64,000 nt of DNA from positions 57,569-121,568 of the forward strand of contig NZ_ABXA01000044.1 in assembly GCF_000173355.1 (NCBI RefSeq), in the 5' to 3' direction. Source of the stretch: Anaerococcus hydrogenalis DSM 7454 (GTDB taxonomy: Bacteria; Bacillota; Clostridia; Tissierellales; Peptoniphilaceae). Both the position numbers and the translations under genes were made by a program. The notes beneath the pieces are model-generated. The model had not been told where the DNA came from. It worked only from the letters and a program-made list of their open reading frames with translations, and searched no databases. Each line of letters opens with the position of its first letter. The first letter of the stretch is position 1. Below are positions 1 to 9,443 of this stretch, piece after piece.

Positions 1-307
1 GATGGAAGATATTAGATTTTTCAAAGATCTTCCAGGCCAACAATTCCCACCAGAAGTTGAGGAAGAAGAAGTTGAAGAAATTGAAGAAGAAGATGATAAT
101 CAAGTAGAATTATCTAAAACTATTGAAGAATTAGATCTTTCATTAAGATCATTCAATTGTCTAAAAAGAGCAGGATACAATACTGTTGGTGAGATAATAG
201 AGAAAAGTGAAGCCGAACTAAAAGATATCAAAAACTTTGGTAAAAAATCTTTAGATGAAGTTATTGATAAGATTCATAGTTTAGGACTTAGCTTAAGAGA
301 AGAATAG
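1..307 (+). CDS. rpoA: RNA polymerase alpha subunit, C-terminal part (cut by window edge)
   Basis: The open frame runs in from the left edge, so only about the last 100 residues are present. An acidic linker rich in Glu (about residues 18-35 of the visible part) leads into the alpha C-terminal domain. That domain carries the helix-hairpin-helix fold of the family, with the visible signatures [17 protein letters not shown] and [12 protein letters not shown]. It contacts UP-element DNA and transcription activators as part of RNA polymerase. rplQ follows after 9 bases, which is the usual rpoA-rplQ order at the end of the large ribosomal protein operons of Firmicutes. The 5' part of the gene lies outside the window. 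Confidence 0.95.
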   Translation, partial: MEDIRFFKDLPGQQFPPEVEEEEVEEIEEEDDNQVELSKTIEELDLSLRSFNCLKRAGYNTVGEIIEKSEAELKDIKNFGKKSLDEVIDKIHSLGLSLREE

Positions 308-316
308 GAGGATATG

Positions 317-658
317 ATGGCTAATAAAAGAAAGCTTGGTAGAAGAACTGATCATAGAAATGCCTTACTTAGAAATCAAGTAACTTCTTTGTTAGACAAC
401 GGTAGAATTACTACTACCCTAACAAGAGCAAAAGAAACTCAAAAAATGGCTGATCGTATGATCACTTTAGGAAAGAAAAATACACTTCACACAAGAAGAC
501 AAGCAGCTCAATATATATACAAACCATCTACAGTTCAAAAATTATTTGGTGAAATTGCACCAAAATATGAAGATAGAAACGGTGGATATACTAGAGTATT
601 AAAACTCGGACCAAGAAAAGGTGACGGTTCTGAAAGAGCAATTTTAGAATTAGTATAA
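317..658 (+). CDS. rplQ: 50S ribosomal protein L17
   Basis: The protein of about 113 residues begins [14 protein letters not shown], the typical L17 start, and ends with the conserved [10 protein letters not shown]. Two ATGs stand in frame at 314 and 317. I chose 317 because the AGGAGG at 306-311 is then five bases upstream, against two for 314, and because L17 proteins normally start MA. L17 is a component of the large ribosomal subunit at the exit side of the particle. It is the last gene of the operon and is closed by a strong terminator at 674-704. Confidence 0.96.
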   Translation: MANKRKLGRRTDHRNALLRNQVTSLLDNGRITTTLTRAKETQKMADRMITLGKKNTLHTRRQAAQYIYKPSTVQKLFGEIAPKYEDRNGGYTRVLKLGPRKGDGSERAILELV

Positions 659-673
659 TTAAACTTACTCTAT

Positions 674-704
674 AGCATCTTATGAAAATAAGATGCTTTT
701 TTTG
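674..704 (+). terminator. Rho-independent terminator of the rpoA-rplQ operon
   Basis: A perfect 10-bp stem (674-683 with 688-697, loop GAAA) is followed by a run of seven T. It lies 16 bases after the rplQ stop codon. Confidence 0.93.
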
Positions 705-822
705 TGCTTATTTTTATTTTTTAAATTTATACTATTTTTGTATAATTTATTCTTATAAAAATTGAAAATCTATCATATAAATGTTAACATTAAAAGAGAA
801 TAAATGTTAAAAAGAGGTTTAT

Positions 823-1923
823 ATGGGTAAGGAAAATATAGAAAAATTTAGGGATGATAATTTCTATGTCTTAAACTCAATGGATGACTGGGTTAGGATA
901 CTTGATAAATACGGGAGGATTGTATTTATTAATGAAAAAATGAAAAGAGATATCCACTTAGATAGGTCACTCATTGAGCAAAATATAGATACTGAAAAAC
1001 TTAATGAGAAGGCTGATATTTTTAAAAACACAACAATTGAAGAAGAAAGACTTATTAACGATAAGTATTATTCTATAAAGTCGTCTCCCTTATATTATCA
1101 GGATGAATTTTTAGGAATTATTGAAGTTTATAGGGATATAACTAGTGAATCTAAAATGAAAGTTGACCTATTTAATGCAAATAGGAAGATGCTTGAAGAT
1201 ATTAGATTTGTTAGAAAAATTCAAAGCAATATACTTCCTAAAAATAAGGTATATGGGGATATAAAACTTGAAGGTAGATACCTACCTTCCAATGATGTTT
1301 CCGGTGACTTATTTGATATTATAAAAATTGACAAGGATAAGTATTCCTTTTATATAGCTGATGTTATGGGTCATGGGGTTAAGTCTTCAATTATGACTAT
1401 GTTTGTAAAACTTTCTATAGCAGCTATATTTGAAAGACACCCTTTTTATTCTCCAGGACAGGTTTTAAAAAAATTAAGAGAAGAATTTGTAAAACTTGAT
1501 ATGAACTCATCCCAATATTTTACAGTTTGGATTGGAATTTTTGACTGCAAAAATAATACCCTTACCTTTTCAAATGCAGGCCACAATTGCCCACCTCTTC
1601 ATTTGATTAATAAAAAATCCTATGTTGAAAAACTTGTTGTTTCAGGAAGGATGATTTCAAATATAATAGAGCAAAATATCTACCAAGAAGTTACAATAAA
1701 CTTAAATCCAAAAGATAAGATATTATTTTATACTGATGGGATTATAGAAAGTAAGGATATAGGAAAAAATGAGTATTCCGTTGAAAGATTGATGAAAATT
1801 TTAAATGAAGATAGAGGTCTTGATTATATACTAGGTGATTTGGAAAAATTTACCTGGGGCGAACAAGATGATGATATAAGCCTTGCTATAATTGATTATA
1901 AAGGAGAAAAAAATGAAAATTAA
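823..1923 (+). CDS. PAS domain plus SpoIIE/PP2C-type serine phosphatase
   Basis: The 366-residue soluble protein has a PAS-like sensor region at about residues 12-108 ([15 protein letters not shown]), a short helical linker, and a SpoIIE/RsbU-type PP2C phosphatase domain at about 130-360. Metal-binding motifs are visible: SGDLFD with Asp162, ADVMGHG with Asp180, LFYTDG, and DDDISL near the end. Family members dephosphorylate anti-anti-sigma factors of the SpoIIAA/RsbV type. No kinase, anti-sigma or sigma gene is nearby, so the partner is unknown. The PAS domain suggests control by a small ligand or redox signal. AGAGG precedes the ATG. The 3' end overlaps the start of deoC by 11 bases, which suggests translational coupling. 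Confidence 0.85.
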   Translation: MGKENIEKFRDDNFYVLNSMDDWVRILDKYGRIVFINEKMKRDIHLDRSLIEQNIDTEKLNEKADIFKNTTIEEERLINDKYYSIKSSPLYYQDEFLGIIEVYRDITSESKMKVDLFNANRKMLEDIRFVRKIQSNILPKNKVYGDIKLEGRYLPSNDVSGDLFDIIKIDKDKYSFYIADVMGHGVKSSIMTMFVKLSIAAIFERHPFYSPGQVLKKLREEFVKLDMNSSQYFTVWIGIFDCKNNTLTFSNAGHNCPPLHLINKKSYVEKLVVSGRMISNIIEQNIYQEVTINLNPKDKILFYTDGIIESKDIGKNEYSVERLMKILNEDRGLDYILGDLEKFTWGEQDDDISLAIIDYKGEKNEN

Positions 1924-2554
1924 CCAATATATTGACCACACTATATTAAAAGCTGATGCTACAAAAGACCAAGTTAAAAAAATTGTTGAAGAAGCTAAGG
2001 AATATGACTTTAAATCTGTTTGTGTAAATTCCTCTTATGTTTCTTTTATTAGAAATATGGATAAGAATATTAGGATTACATCAGTAATAGGATTTCCTTT
2101 GGGAGCTATGTCAACTGAAGCTAAAGTTTTTGAAGCAGAAGATGCTATCAAAAAGGGTGCAGATGAAATTGATATGGTAATTAATGTTGGAAGACTAAAA
2201 GATAAAGATTATGACTATGTTCTTAACGATATAAAAGAAGTTAAAAAGGCTTGTGGGAATAATACTTTAAAGGTTATTATAGAAACTTGCCTACTTGATG
2301 ATGAGGAGAAAATCAAGGTATGTGAACTTTCTAAAGAAGCAGGAGCTGATTTTGTAAAAACTTCTACAGGATTTTCTACAGGTGGAGCAAGAAAAGAAGA
2401 TGTTGCTCTTATGAGAAAAACTGTAGGAGAGGATATGGGAGTTAAGGCTAGTGGAGGAATCCACACTTATGAAGAAGCTATGGAAATGATAGAAGCCGGG
2501 GCAAGTAGATTAGGTTGTTCAGCATCTATTGCTATAGTAAATGGAGAAAAATAA
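1913..2554 (+). CDS. deoC: Deoxyribose-phosphate aldolase
   Basis: This 213-residue class I aldolase splits 2-deoxyribose 5-phosphate into acetaldehyde and glyceraldehyde 3-phosphate in deoxynucleoside salvage. The Schiff-base lysine is Lys149 in FVKTSTGF, with Asp87 in EIDMVINVG and Lys178 in GVKASGGI as the other family active-site residues. The start at 1913 has AAGGAG at 1901-1906. An upstream in-frame ATG at 1892 has no such site and would add residues unlike the family. The gene overlaps the preceding phosphatase gene, and the amylase ATG follows its stop codon directly. Confidence 0.95.
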   Translation: MKINQYIDHTILKADATKDQVKKIVEEAKEYDFKSVCVNSSYVSFIRNMDKNIRITSVIGFPLGAMSTEAKVFEAEDAIKKGADEIDMVINVGRLKDKDYDYVLNDIKEVKKACGNNTLKVIIETCLLDDEEKIKVCELSKEAGADFVKTSTGFSTGGARKEDVALMRKTVGEDMGVKASGGIHTYEEAMEMIEAGASRLGCSASIAIVNGEK

Positions 2555-4000
2555 ATGAGTGATGTTATGATGCAAGCCTTCGAGTGGGACACACCTGCTG
2601 ACGGAGGCTATTATAAATTTTTAAAAGAAAATGCAAAAAAAATTAAGGATGCAGGAATTGATGCCCTTTGGCTTCCACCAATGTGTAAGGGTGGAGGAGA
2701 CCAAGATGTTGGATATGGAATTTATGACTTGTGGGATTTGGGAGAATTTGACCAAAAAGGCACAGTCAGGACCAAATACGGAACAAAAAAAGAACTTCTT
2801 GAAGCAATTGATGAACTTCACAAAAATGATGTAAAAGTTTATGCTGATGTTGTTTTAAACCACAAGGGAAATGCTGATTTTGAAGAAGAATTTATGGCAA
2901 GAATGGTAGATCAAAACAACAGGGAAAAAGATGTATCAGAAGATATGAAAATAAAGGCTTGGACAGGTTTTGATTTTCCTGGAAGGGCTGGTAAATATTC
3001 TGACTTTGTTTGGCATTATTACCATTTTACAGGTGTTGATTATGATGCAAATACCGATACAAAGGCTATTTTTAGAATCCTTGGTGATGGAAAATATTGG
3101 GATGAGGGTGTAAGTGATGAAAAGGGAAATTTTGATTATCTCATGAACGCAGATATTGACCATTCCCACCCAGAAGTAAGAGAAGAAATTTTTAAATGGG
3201 TTGATTGGTTTATGGAAGAGACTGGGGTTGATGGCTTTAGGTATGATGCTTTAAAACATATTTCTGATGAATTTATTTATGACCTATCCAAACATATTAT
3301 GGAAAAAAAGGAAGATGATTTTTATCTTTTTGGAGAATATTGGCAATATGATGAGGGCCAAATTGATGGATATTTAGATGATACTGATTGGAAAATAGAC
3401 TTATTTGATGTTCCACTTCATTTTCACATGCAAGAAGCAAGTAAGTCCAATGGAAATTATGATATGAGAAATATTTTTAACAATACCATAGTTGAAAATC
3501 ATCCCCTTCAAGCAGTAACCTTTGTCGACAACCACGATTCCCAACCTGGTCAATCTTTAGATTCTTGGGTTGAAGATTGGTTTAAAGAAATTGCCTACTC
3601 CTTGATTTTATTTAGAAAAGACGGCTATCCTTGCATCTTTGCAGGAGATTATTATGGTTTAAAAGGAGAAATTAAAAAAGATCCTTTAAAAGAAATGATT
3701 GATAAGATGCTTGATGTGAGAAAAAAATATTCTTTTGGGGACCAAGATGAATACTTTGATAATCCTCAAGTTGTAGGTTGGGTAAGAAGAACTGATAATG
3801 AAACATCCTCCCTTGCAGTTTTAATTTCTATTGGAGATATGGCTGAAAAACAAATGTTTGTTGGAGAAGAAGAAGCCGGAAAAGTTTATATAGATTTATC
3901 AGGAAATAACAAAAACCAAGTTACAATTGATGAAGATGGAAACGGGGTCTTTAATGTTGGACCTGGTTCTGTTTCATATTGGGCAGCAGAGGAAAATTAA
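2555..4000 (+). CDS. Cytoplasmic alpha-amylase (GH13)
   Basis: The 481-residue glycoside hydrolase of family 13 has no signal peptide, so it is expected to act on internal alpha-glucans or imported maltodextrins. The four GH13 motifs are complete: DVVLNHKG (about 98-105), GFRYDALKH with nucleophile Asp231, LFGEYW with acid/base Glu261, and FVDNHD with Asp328. The beginning MMQAFEWDTPADGGYY and the overall length resemble the cytoplasmic amylases of Bacillus and enterobacteria (GH13 subfamily 5). The ATG directly follows the deoC stop codon, with GGAG at 2543-2546. The stop codon overlaps the next start by one base (TAATG). Confidence 0.92.
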   Translation: MSDVMMQAFEWDTPADGGYYKFLKENAKKIKDAGIDALWLPPMCKGGGDQDVGYGIYDLWDLGEFDQKGTVRTKYGTKKELLEAIDELHKNDVKVYADVVLNHKGNADFEEEFMARMVDQNNREKDVSEDMKIKAWTGFDFPGRAGKYSDFVWHYYHFTGVDYDANTDTKAIFRILGDGKYWDEGVSDEKGNFDYLMNADIDHSHPEVREEIFKWVDWFMEETGVDGFRYDALKHISDEFIYDLSKHIMEKKEDDFYLFGEYWQYDEGQIDGYLDDTDWKIDLFDVPLHFHMQEASKSNGNYDMRNIFNNTIVENHPLQAVTFVDNHDSQPGQSLDSWVEDWFKEIAYSLILFRKDGYPCIFAGDYYGLKGEIKKDPLKEMIDKMLDVRKKYSFGDQDEYFDNPQVVGWVRRTDNETSSLAVLISIGDMAEKQMFVGEEEAGKVYIDLSGNNKNQVTIDEDGNGVFNVGPGSVSYWAAEEN

Positions 4001-4586
4001 TGAAATATTACGCAGTAAAAAAAGGCAGAAATCCTGGGATATATACATCCTGGGATTTATGTTTAAAAGAAGTAAAAGGCTACAAGGGAGCAATTTATAA
4101 ATCTTTCAAGAAAAAAGAAGATGCCTTAGATTTTTTAGAAGATAAAAAAATTGAAATAAAGGCTGACAAGGACTCAGTAATAGCCTACATAGATGGATCT
4201 TATTCTAAAAAAGATAAAAAATATGGAGTAGGCATTGTCTATATTACTGATGAAAAAATAGAGGAAATTTACGAAGATTTTGATGATGAATTTCATATCC
4301 ACAGAAATGTAGCGGGAGAGGTAAAGGCAAGTGTAGGAGCAATCAATAAGGCGATTTCTGATGGTAAAAAACAATTTATATCCATTTCGATTACCAAGGA
4401 ATAGAATCATGGGCAAAAGGCGAGTGGAAAAGAAATAACGAACTTACAAAAAGATACTACGAATTTTTCCAAAAAGCAAAAGAAAAAATTGATGTCCATT
4501 TCATAAAAGTAAAGGCCCACTCAAATGACAAATATAATGATATGGCAGATGCCTTGGCAAAAAAATCCTTGGGGATAGAGGCATGA
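4000..4586 (+). CDS. rnhA: Ribonuclease HI with N-terminal viroplasmin domain, frameshifted as sequenced
   Basis: Residues 1-48 (MKYYAVKKGRNPGIYTSWD) form the caulimovirus-viroplasmin RNA/DNA-hybrid binding domain. The RNase H fold follows, with Asp65 in YIDGSY and Glu107 in AGEVKA. Frame one stops at 4404. The rest of the enzyme continues in the -1 frame from about 4368 to 4586 and includes YQGIESWAKGEWK and the final catalytic Asp in NDMADALAKK. One extra A in the run at 4366-4371 would join the two parts into a normal protein of about 195 residues. The enzyme removes RNA from RNA/DNA hybrids. It starts on the amylase stop codon and its own TGA overlaps the next ATG (ATGA). Confidence 0.85.
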
Positions 4587-5136
4587 GAGAATTAGAAAAA
4601 ATGCTAAAAGGTGAAATTTACAATGCAAATTTTGACCAAGAAATATCCAAACTAAGGCAAAAAGCCCAAGACTTATGCTTTGAATTTAACCAAACAAGGC
4701 CATCTGATAGAAAAAACAAAAAGAAATAATAAAAAAATTAAAAATTAAAACAAAAGAAAATTTCACTATAGAAAGTCCATTTTTTTGTGATTATGGTTTT
4801 AATATAGAAATAGGAGAAAATTTTTATGCAAACCATAATTTGATAATCTTGGATTGTGCTAAGGTAGAAATCGGAGATAATGTATTTATAGGACCAAATG
4901 CGACAATTTCTACAGCAGGCCACCCACTAGATTATAAAAAAAGAAATCAGGGCCTAGAATATGCCTATAAGATAAAAATTGGAAACAATGTGTGGATAGG
5001 TGCAAATGTAGTAATAAATCCAGGAGTAAAAATAGGAGATAATACAGTAATTGGATCAGGATCTGTAGTGACAAAAGATATAAAAGAAAATTCACTTGCC
5101 TTCGGTAATCCTTGTAGGGTTTATAGAGAAATTTAA
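4583..5136 (+). CDS. Maltose/galactoside-type sugar O-acetyltransferase, frameshifted as sequenced
   Basis: The product is a left-handed beta-helix (hexapeptide repeat) acetyltransferase of the Maa/LacA/NodL family, which transfers acetyl from acetyl-CoA to a sugar. The N-terminal part (MRELEKMLKGEIYNANF) reads in the frame of the ATG at 4583 and stops at 4727-4729. The rest, including GENFYANHN, the catalytic His in STAGHPLD and the repeats IGNNVWIGANVVI and IGDNTVIGSGSVV, is in the -1 frame and ends at 5136. One missing A in the run at 4711-4716 explains the break. The restored length is about 184 residues, normal for the family. It is the last gene of the operon that begins at 823. Confidence 0.82.
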
Positions 5137-5144
5137 GAAAAAAT

Positions 5145-5173
5145 TTGACAAAAGATTAGAATAATACTACAAT
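5145..5173 (+). promoter_or_regulatory. Sigma-A-type promoter of argG
   Basis: TTGACA at 5145-5150 and TACAAT at 5168-5173 are separated by 17 bases. They lie just upstream of the T-box leader. Confidence 0.8.
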
Positions 5174-5199
5174 ATATTTAATTAAAATATTAGTTAAGA

Positions 5200-5442
5200 A
5201 AAGTGTTGAAGAGAAGAGTAGCTATTTTAATACTTAAAGCGAATCCCGTAGAGTGTGAGGGGATAAGTTAAGAGATAGTGAAAAGAACCTTAGAGCTTAT
5301 GGGTCGATACAAGGAGACCTATACGGGAACTCCCGTTACAGAGTTAGAGTATGTTAGTACTTGATGAGGTTTATTTTGTGAAAAATAGACAAATACGGGT
5401 GGTATCGCGAGTCTTCGTCCCTTTTGGGATGAAGGCTTTTTT
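5200..5442 (+). promoter_or_regulatory. T-box leader, probably arginine-specific, upstream of argG
   Basis: The leader shows the T-box consensus GGGTGGTATCGCG at 5397-5409, followed by a strong terminator (stem around 5411-5436, then T6). A stem-I region rich in AGAGTAG/AGCGAA elements lies at 5203-5300. In the presumed specifier loop the pattern GTGAA-N-AGA places an AGA (Arg) codon at 5284-5286. The same spacing gives AGA, ATG and TTC in the other plus-strand leaders of the window, in agreement with their downstream genes. Uncharged tRNA-Arg should stabilise the antiterminator and raise argG expression. Confidence 0.88.
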
Positions 5443-5494
5443 AATTTCCAAAAACACAAATGACTAGTTTTTTAAAAAATTTAGGAGGAAAAAT

Positions 5495-6730
5495 ATGATT
5501 AATAATGAATATGAAATTTTAAATCAAGCAAAAAAAGTAGTATTGGCTTATTCAGGAGGTCTAGATACATCTGTAATGGTAACTTGGCTAAAAGAAAATG
5601 GAGCAAAAGAAGTTATTTGTGTATCAGTAGATTTAGGACAGGTAAAAAATCCTGAGGCCTTGGAGAAAAAAGCTCTTAAATCTGGAGCTAGCAAATTTTA
5701 TAATGTAAATGTTGAAGATGAATTTATAGAAGACTATGCCTTCAAAACTTTAAAGGCTGGAGCTAAGTACGAAAATGTATACCTATTAGGAACAGCCATA
5801 GCCCGTCCTTTAATTGCCAAAGTTTTGGTTGATGTGGCAGAAAAAGAAAAGGCAGATTTGATAGTTCATGGTTGTACAGGAAAAGGAAATGATCAAATAC
5901 GTTTCGAACTTTCAATAATGACTATAAATCCTCAAATAAATGTTCTTGCCCCATGGAGATTTTGGGATATAAAGGGACGTAGCCAAGAAGAAAAATATGC
6001 AAAAGACCATGGCATAGAGCTTAAAGTAACAAAAGATGAAGACTATTCAATGGATGAAAATATTTGGCACCTTTCCCACGAAGGCTTGGACTTAGAAAAC
6101 CCAGAAAATCCTGCAAACTTAGAAAAAATCCTATATTGGGTTACACCAGCTGAAAAAGCTGTGGATGAGGCAGAAATTGTAGAAATAGAATTTGAAAAAG
6201 GAAAACCTATAGCCCTAAATGGGGAAAAATTAAAGGGATCTTCACTTGTAAAAAAATTAAATAAAATTGGAGGAAAACACGGAATAGGTGTAGATGATAT
6301 GGTAGAAAGCAGGATGGTCGGAATGAAATCAAGAGGAGTATACGAAAATCCAGCTGCAAGTATCCTTTACTTTGCCCACGAAAAATTAGAATCCGTAACA
6401 ATTCACCCAGATGCCTTCCAATATAAGCAAAAAATGGCCCTAGATTATGCCAAATTAGTCTATGCAGGAAAATGGATAACCCCACTAAAAGAAGCTATGG
6501 ATGACTTTATAGAAAAAACTCAAGAAAATGTAAGTGGAAAAGTAAAAGTAAAACTTTACAAAGGCTCTATGCAACCTGCAGGAATTTATGCAACAAACTC
6601 ACTTTACCTAGAAGAATACGCAACATTCGAAGAAGATGATGTATATAAACAATCAGACGCAACAGGCTTTATAAATTTATTTGGCCTATCAAGTAAAATA
6701 TATGCAAAAGCTATGAAAGAAAATAAATAA
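5495..6730 (+). CDS. argG: Argininosuccinate synthase
   Basis: The 411-residue enzyme joins citrulline and aspartate, using ATP, to form argininosuccinate. The N-terminal ATP-pyrophosphatase P-loop is AYSGGLDTS, followed by VCVSVDLGQ. HGCTGKGNDQIRFE and the C-terminal substrate-binding part (GRSQEEKYAKDHGIEL, ESRMVGMKSRGVYE) are also present. The start has AGGAGG eight bases upstream. The gene is monocistronic, lying between a T-box leader and a terminator at 6735-6771. The partner enzyme argH lies 1.3 kb away on the other strand under what looks like the same kind of control. Confidence 0.96.
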   Translation: MINNEYEILNQAKKVVLAYSGGLDTSVMVTWLKENGAKEVICVSVDLGQVKNPEALEKKALKSGASKFYNVNVEDEFIEDYAFKTLKAGAKYENVYLLGTAIARPLIAKVLVDVAEKEKADLIVHGCTGKGNDQIRFELSIMTINPQINVLAPWRFWDIKGRSQEEKYAKDHGIELKVTKDEDYSMDENIWHLSHEGLDLENPENPANLEKILYWVTPAEKAVDEAEIVEIEFEKGKPIALNGEKLKGSSLVKKLNKIGGKHGIGVDDMVESRMVGMKSRGVYENPAASILYFAHEKLESVTIHPDAFQYKQKMALDYAKLVYAGKWITPLKEAMDDFIEKTQENVSGKVKVKLYKGSMQPAGIYATNSLYLEEYATFEEDDVYKQSDATGFINLFGLSSKIYAKAMKENK

Positions 6731-6734
6731 GCAA

Positions 6735-6771
6735 GTCCTCCTTACTAAAAATTGTAGGGAGGATATTTTTT
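6735..6771 (+). terminator. Terminator after argG
   Basis: An 11-base arm at 6735-6745 pairs, apart from one mismatch, with 6754-6764. A T-rich tail follows. Confidence 0.75.
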
Positions 6772-6923
6772 AAAAAATATTTATAAGGATTTCTTGGTCC
6801 TAGATTCTAGATTTTTTAAAAATTTTATCCTACTTATATTTGTAAAATTTTGGTAAAATTTATGATTTTTTCTAGGCTAATTCAAATATTTTTCTTATAA
6901 TTTAATTAAGATAGGGGGATTTT

Positions 6924-7868
6924 ATGAGAAAGAAATTAAAAATTATTGCTATAGTTATAAGTGTACTTTTTATATCAGGAAGTTTAGTTTTTGGGGCCTT
7001 TCTGGGTGTGGAAACTTTTAAGGGGCTAACAAATTTTACACCAAGAAAAACTACTATAGAAAATATTTCAAAATATAAGAAGGAGTATGAAAAATTTGCA
7101 GAAAATAAGGATGTTGAAGAGGTAAAAATAAAATCTTCCAAGTTTGACCATGAAATACCTGCAATTTTTATTAATAATAATAATTCTGACAAGATTTGCA
7201 TCATGGTCCATGGTATGGGAGCAAGTAAGTATTCTATGTATAATCAAGGGCAAATTTTTTATGATTTAGGTTACAGTCTTTTAATTTATGATCAAAGAAA
7301 TTCAGGATATAATAAGGCAAAATACTCAACATTTGGAGTCTTGGAGTCTTTTGATACATTGGATTGTCTAAATTATGCAAGGAAAAATATTAATGGAAAG
7401 GCTAGGCTTGTTTTATTTGGAGAATCTTTAGGGGGAGCAACATCTTTGATTGCTGCAAGTCGTGATAAGACAAATATTGATTATCTAGTCCTTGATTGTC
7501 CCGTTTCAGATTCTAATGAATTTTCTGATAAGGTATTTGAAAAGGTAGAAAAAGAAGAAAATATACCTGGGAAATTAATGAAATTTACTGGAAATATTTG
7601 CTTGAAATTAAAATTAGGCTTTACTTTAAAAGATATTAACACAATAAAATGGATAAAAAATGCAAAACTAGATATGCCAATTTTGATAATAAATTCTGAT
7701 TCTGATAAGATTACCCCTAAATACATGGGAGAAGATATTTATAGGGCAATAGATTCAAAAAATAAAGAAATTTATACAGCAAAGGGCTATGATCATACAA
7801 AATTTGCCCAAGAAAACCCAAAAGCCTACAAGAAAGTGATAGCTGAATTTTTTGAAAAATATAAGTAG
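6924..7868 (+). CDS. Membrane-anchored or secreted alpha/beta hydrolase
   Basis: The 314-residue protein has one N-terminal hydrophobic segment (about residues 5-30), which is either an uncleaved anchor or a signal peptide. The rest is an alpha/beta-hydrolase domain outside the membrane. The triad is visible: Ser in GESLGG, Asp in NSDSDKITP, His in YDHTKF near the end. An oxyanion-type HGMGAS precedes it. Relatives are annotated as lysophospholipase- or esterase-like enzymes, and the substrate cannot be told from sequence. The gene stands alone, with GGGGG before the ATG and a terminator at 7906-7938. Confidence 0.82.
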   Translation: MRKKLKIIAIVISVLFISGSLVFGAFLGVETFKGLTNFTPRKTTIENISKYKKEYEKFAENKDVEEVKIKSSKFDHEIPAIFINNNNSDKICIMVHGMGASKYSMYNQGQIFYDLGYSLLIYDQRNSGYNKAKYSTFGVLESFDTLDCLNYARKNINGKARLVLFGESLGGATSLIAASRDKTNIDYLVLDCPVSDSNEFSDKVFEKVEKEENIPGKLMKFTGNICLKLKLGFTLKDINTIKWIKNAKLDMPILIINSDSDKITPKYMGEDIYRAIDSKNKEIYTAKGYDHTKFAQENPKAYKKVIAEFFEKYK

Positions 7869-7905
7869 AACTTACTATAAAAAAATAATTTTTAATTAAA
7901 AAAAC

Positions 7906-7938
7906 AAGGAAAATCAGCTTAGATTTTCCTTATTTTTT
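7906..7938. terminator. Terminator between the hydrolase gene and argH
   Basis: A perfect 10-bp stem (7906-7915 with 7922-7931) is followed by ATTTTTT on the plus strand. A-rich sequence on the other side may let it also serve the convergent argH. Confidence 0.85.
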
Positions 7939-7995
7939 ATATAAGCCTTATGATAAGTATTTTAACTAATCTTATAAAGCTTTTTATATAATAAT

Positions 7996-9434
7996 TTATT
8001 TTTCTAAATTAGCATATAAAGAATCTATGGTATTTTTTAACCTACTAATTTGATTTTCTAATTTTTCTATATATTCTTCTCCAACTCCTACTTGCCTTTC
8101 AACTTCTTTGAAGGATGTTGCTCCAAAGGAGTTTCTTCTTTTTATGGAATTTTCAATTTTAAATATTGATAGGTCATCTAGTTTTACTGGAAATTCTAAA
8201 ATTTCTAGGTCTTTTTTATTTATTTGAGAGAAATCTTTATTGTTATTTTCGCAATATTTTACCAGGTTTCCTACAATTTCATGGGCTGACCTAAAGGGAA
8301 TATTTTCTTTTACCAAATATTCTGCTATGTCAGTTGCTTCTATAAATCCTTCTTCTAAATGTTTTTTCAAAACTTCTTCTTTAAAGTGGGATCCTTCTAG
8401 CATTTTTTCAAATATTAATAGGGACATGTTTAGGGTTTTTATTGAATCGAATAAGGCTTCCTTATCTTCTTGGAAGTCCTTGTTGAAGGTTAAAAATGTT
8501 CCTTTTACAACTGTAAGAAGATTAATTAAATTTCCTATATTTCTACCAACCTTTCCTCTTGCAAGTTCTGCGAGGTCAGGATTTTTCTTTTGAGGCATGA
8601 TTGATGATCCTGTACAATATCCATCATCTATATCTATAAATGAAAATTCTTGGGAATTAAATACTACAAATTCTTCCGCAATTGATGAAATATGGGTCAT
8701 AGTAAGAGATGAAAGGTATAAATAATCCATTATATTATCACGATTTCCTACAGTATCCATGGCATTTTCTGTTGGTTTGTCAAAGCCTAGAAGTTTTGTT
8801 GTAATAAATCTATCGGTTGGAAGAGTTGTCCCAGCCATAGCACAAGCTCCGAGTGGATTTTCTTGGAGTCTTTTGAAAAGTTCCATAAATTTCTCACTAT
8901 CTCTTTTAAATCTTTGGAAATGTGCCATATAATAATAGCCAACTGTTATTGGTTGGGCGTGTTGAAGATGGGTAAAGCCAGGCATAATCTTTTGGCCTTC
9001 TTCCTTGGCTTTTTTATTAAAATTTCCATCAAATTTTTAAGCCTTGTAAGGGTTTCAAGACAAGCCTCTCTCATAAAAAGAGTTTCATCAAGGGCATTTT
9101 GGTCGTTTCTACTTCTTGCAGTATGAAGGGCCTTGCCGGCATTGCCAATTTCATTGGTAAGTTCTTTTTCAATTAGCATCATGATATCTTCATTTGCTAT
9201 ATCAAGCTCAACTTCACCCTTGTCAAATTTTTCCTTAACCTTAATAAGGCCAGATTTTATTTTCTTATAAGTATCTTCATCAATAATTTTACAATCTTTT
9301 AGCATTGTAACATGGGCAAGACTTCCCAAAATTGAATATGGATATAAGACATTATCAAAAGATAAAGATTCATTATAAAGGGCTGTCACCTCATCCATTG
9401 CCTTGGAAAATCTTCCAGACCATAAATTTTTCAT
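7996..9434 (-). CDS. argH: Argininosuccinate lyase, frameshifted as sequenced
   Basis: The enzyme splits argininosuccinate into arginine and fumarate. Reading leftwards, 9434 to about 9010 gives MKNLWSGRFSKAMDE and the HTARSRNDQ motif. The frame then changes, and the rest runs to 7996 with MPGFTHLQHAQP, the fumarase-superfamily signature GSSIMPQKKNPD carrying the catalytic serine, and a normal C-terminus. One extra T in the run at 9010-9015 (plus strand) would restore a protein of about 480 residues, the usual length. It follows the NhaC-family gene by 9 bases on the same strand, so both should be expressed from the arginine T-box leader at 11014-11240. Confidence 0.9.
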
Positions 9435-9443
9435 TATTTCCTC

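Noticed and set aside
4366..4372. AAAAAAC in rnhA as a programmed -1 frameshift signal
   Set aside because: The heptamer is not in the X-XXY-YYZ phase of the gene, I see no strong downstream structure, and the same kind of break occurs in many unrelated genes of the window.
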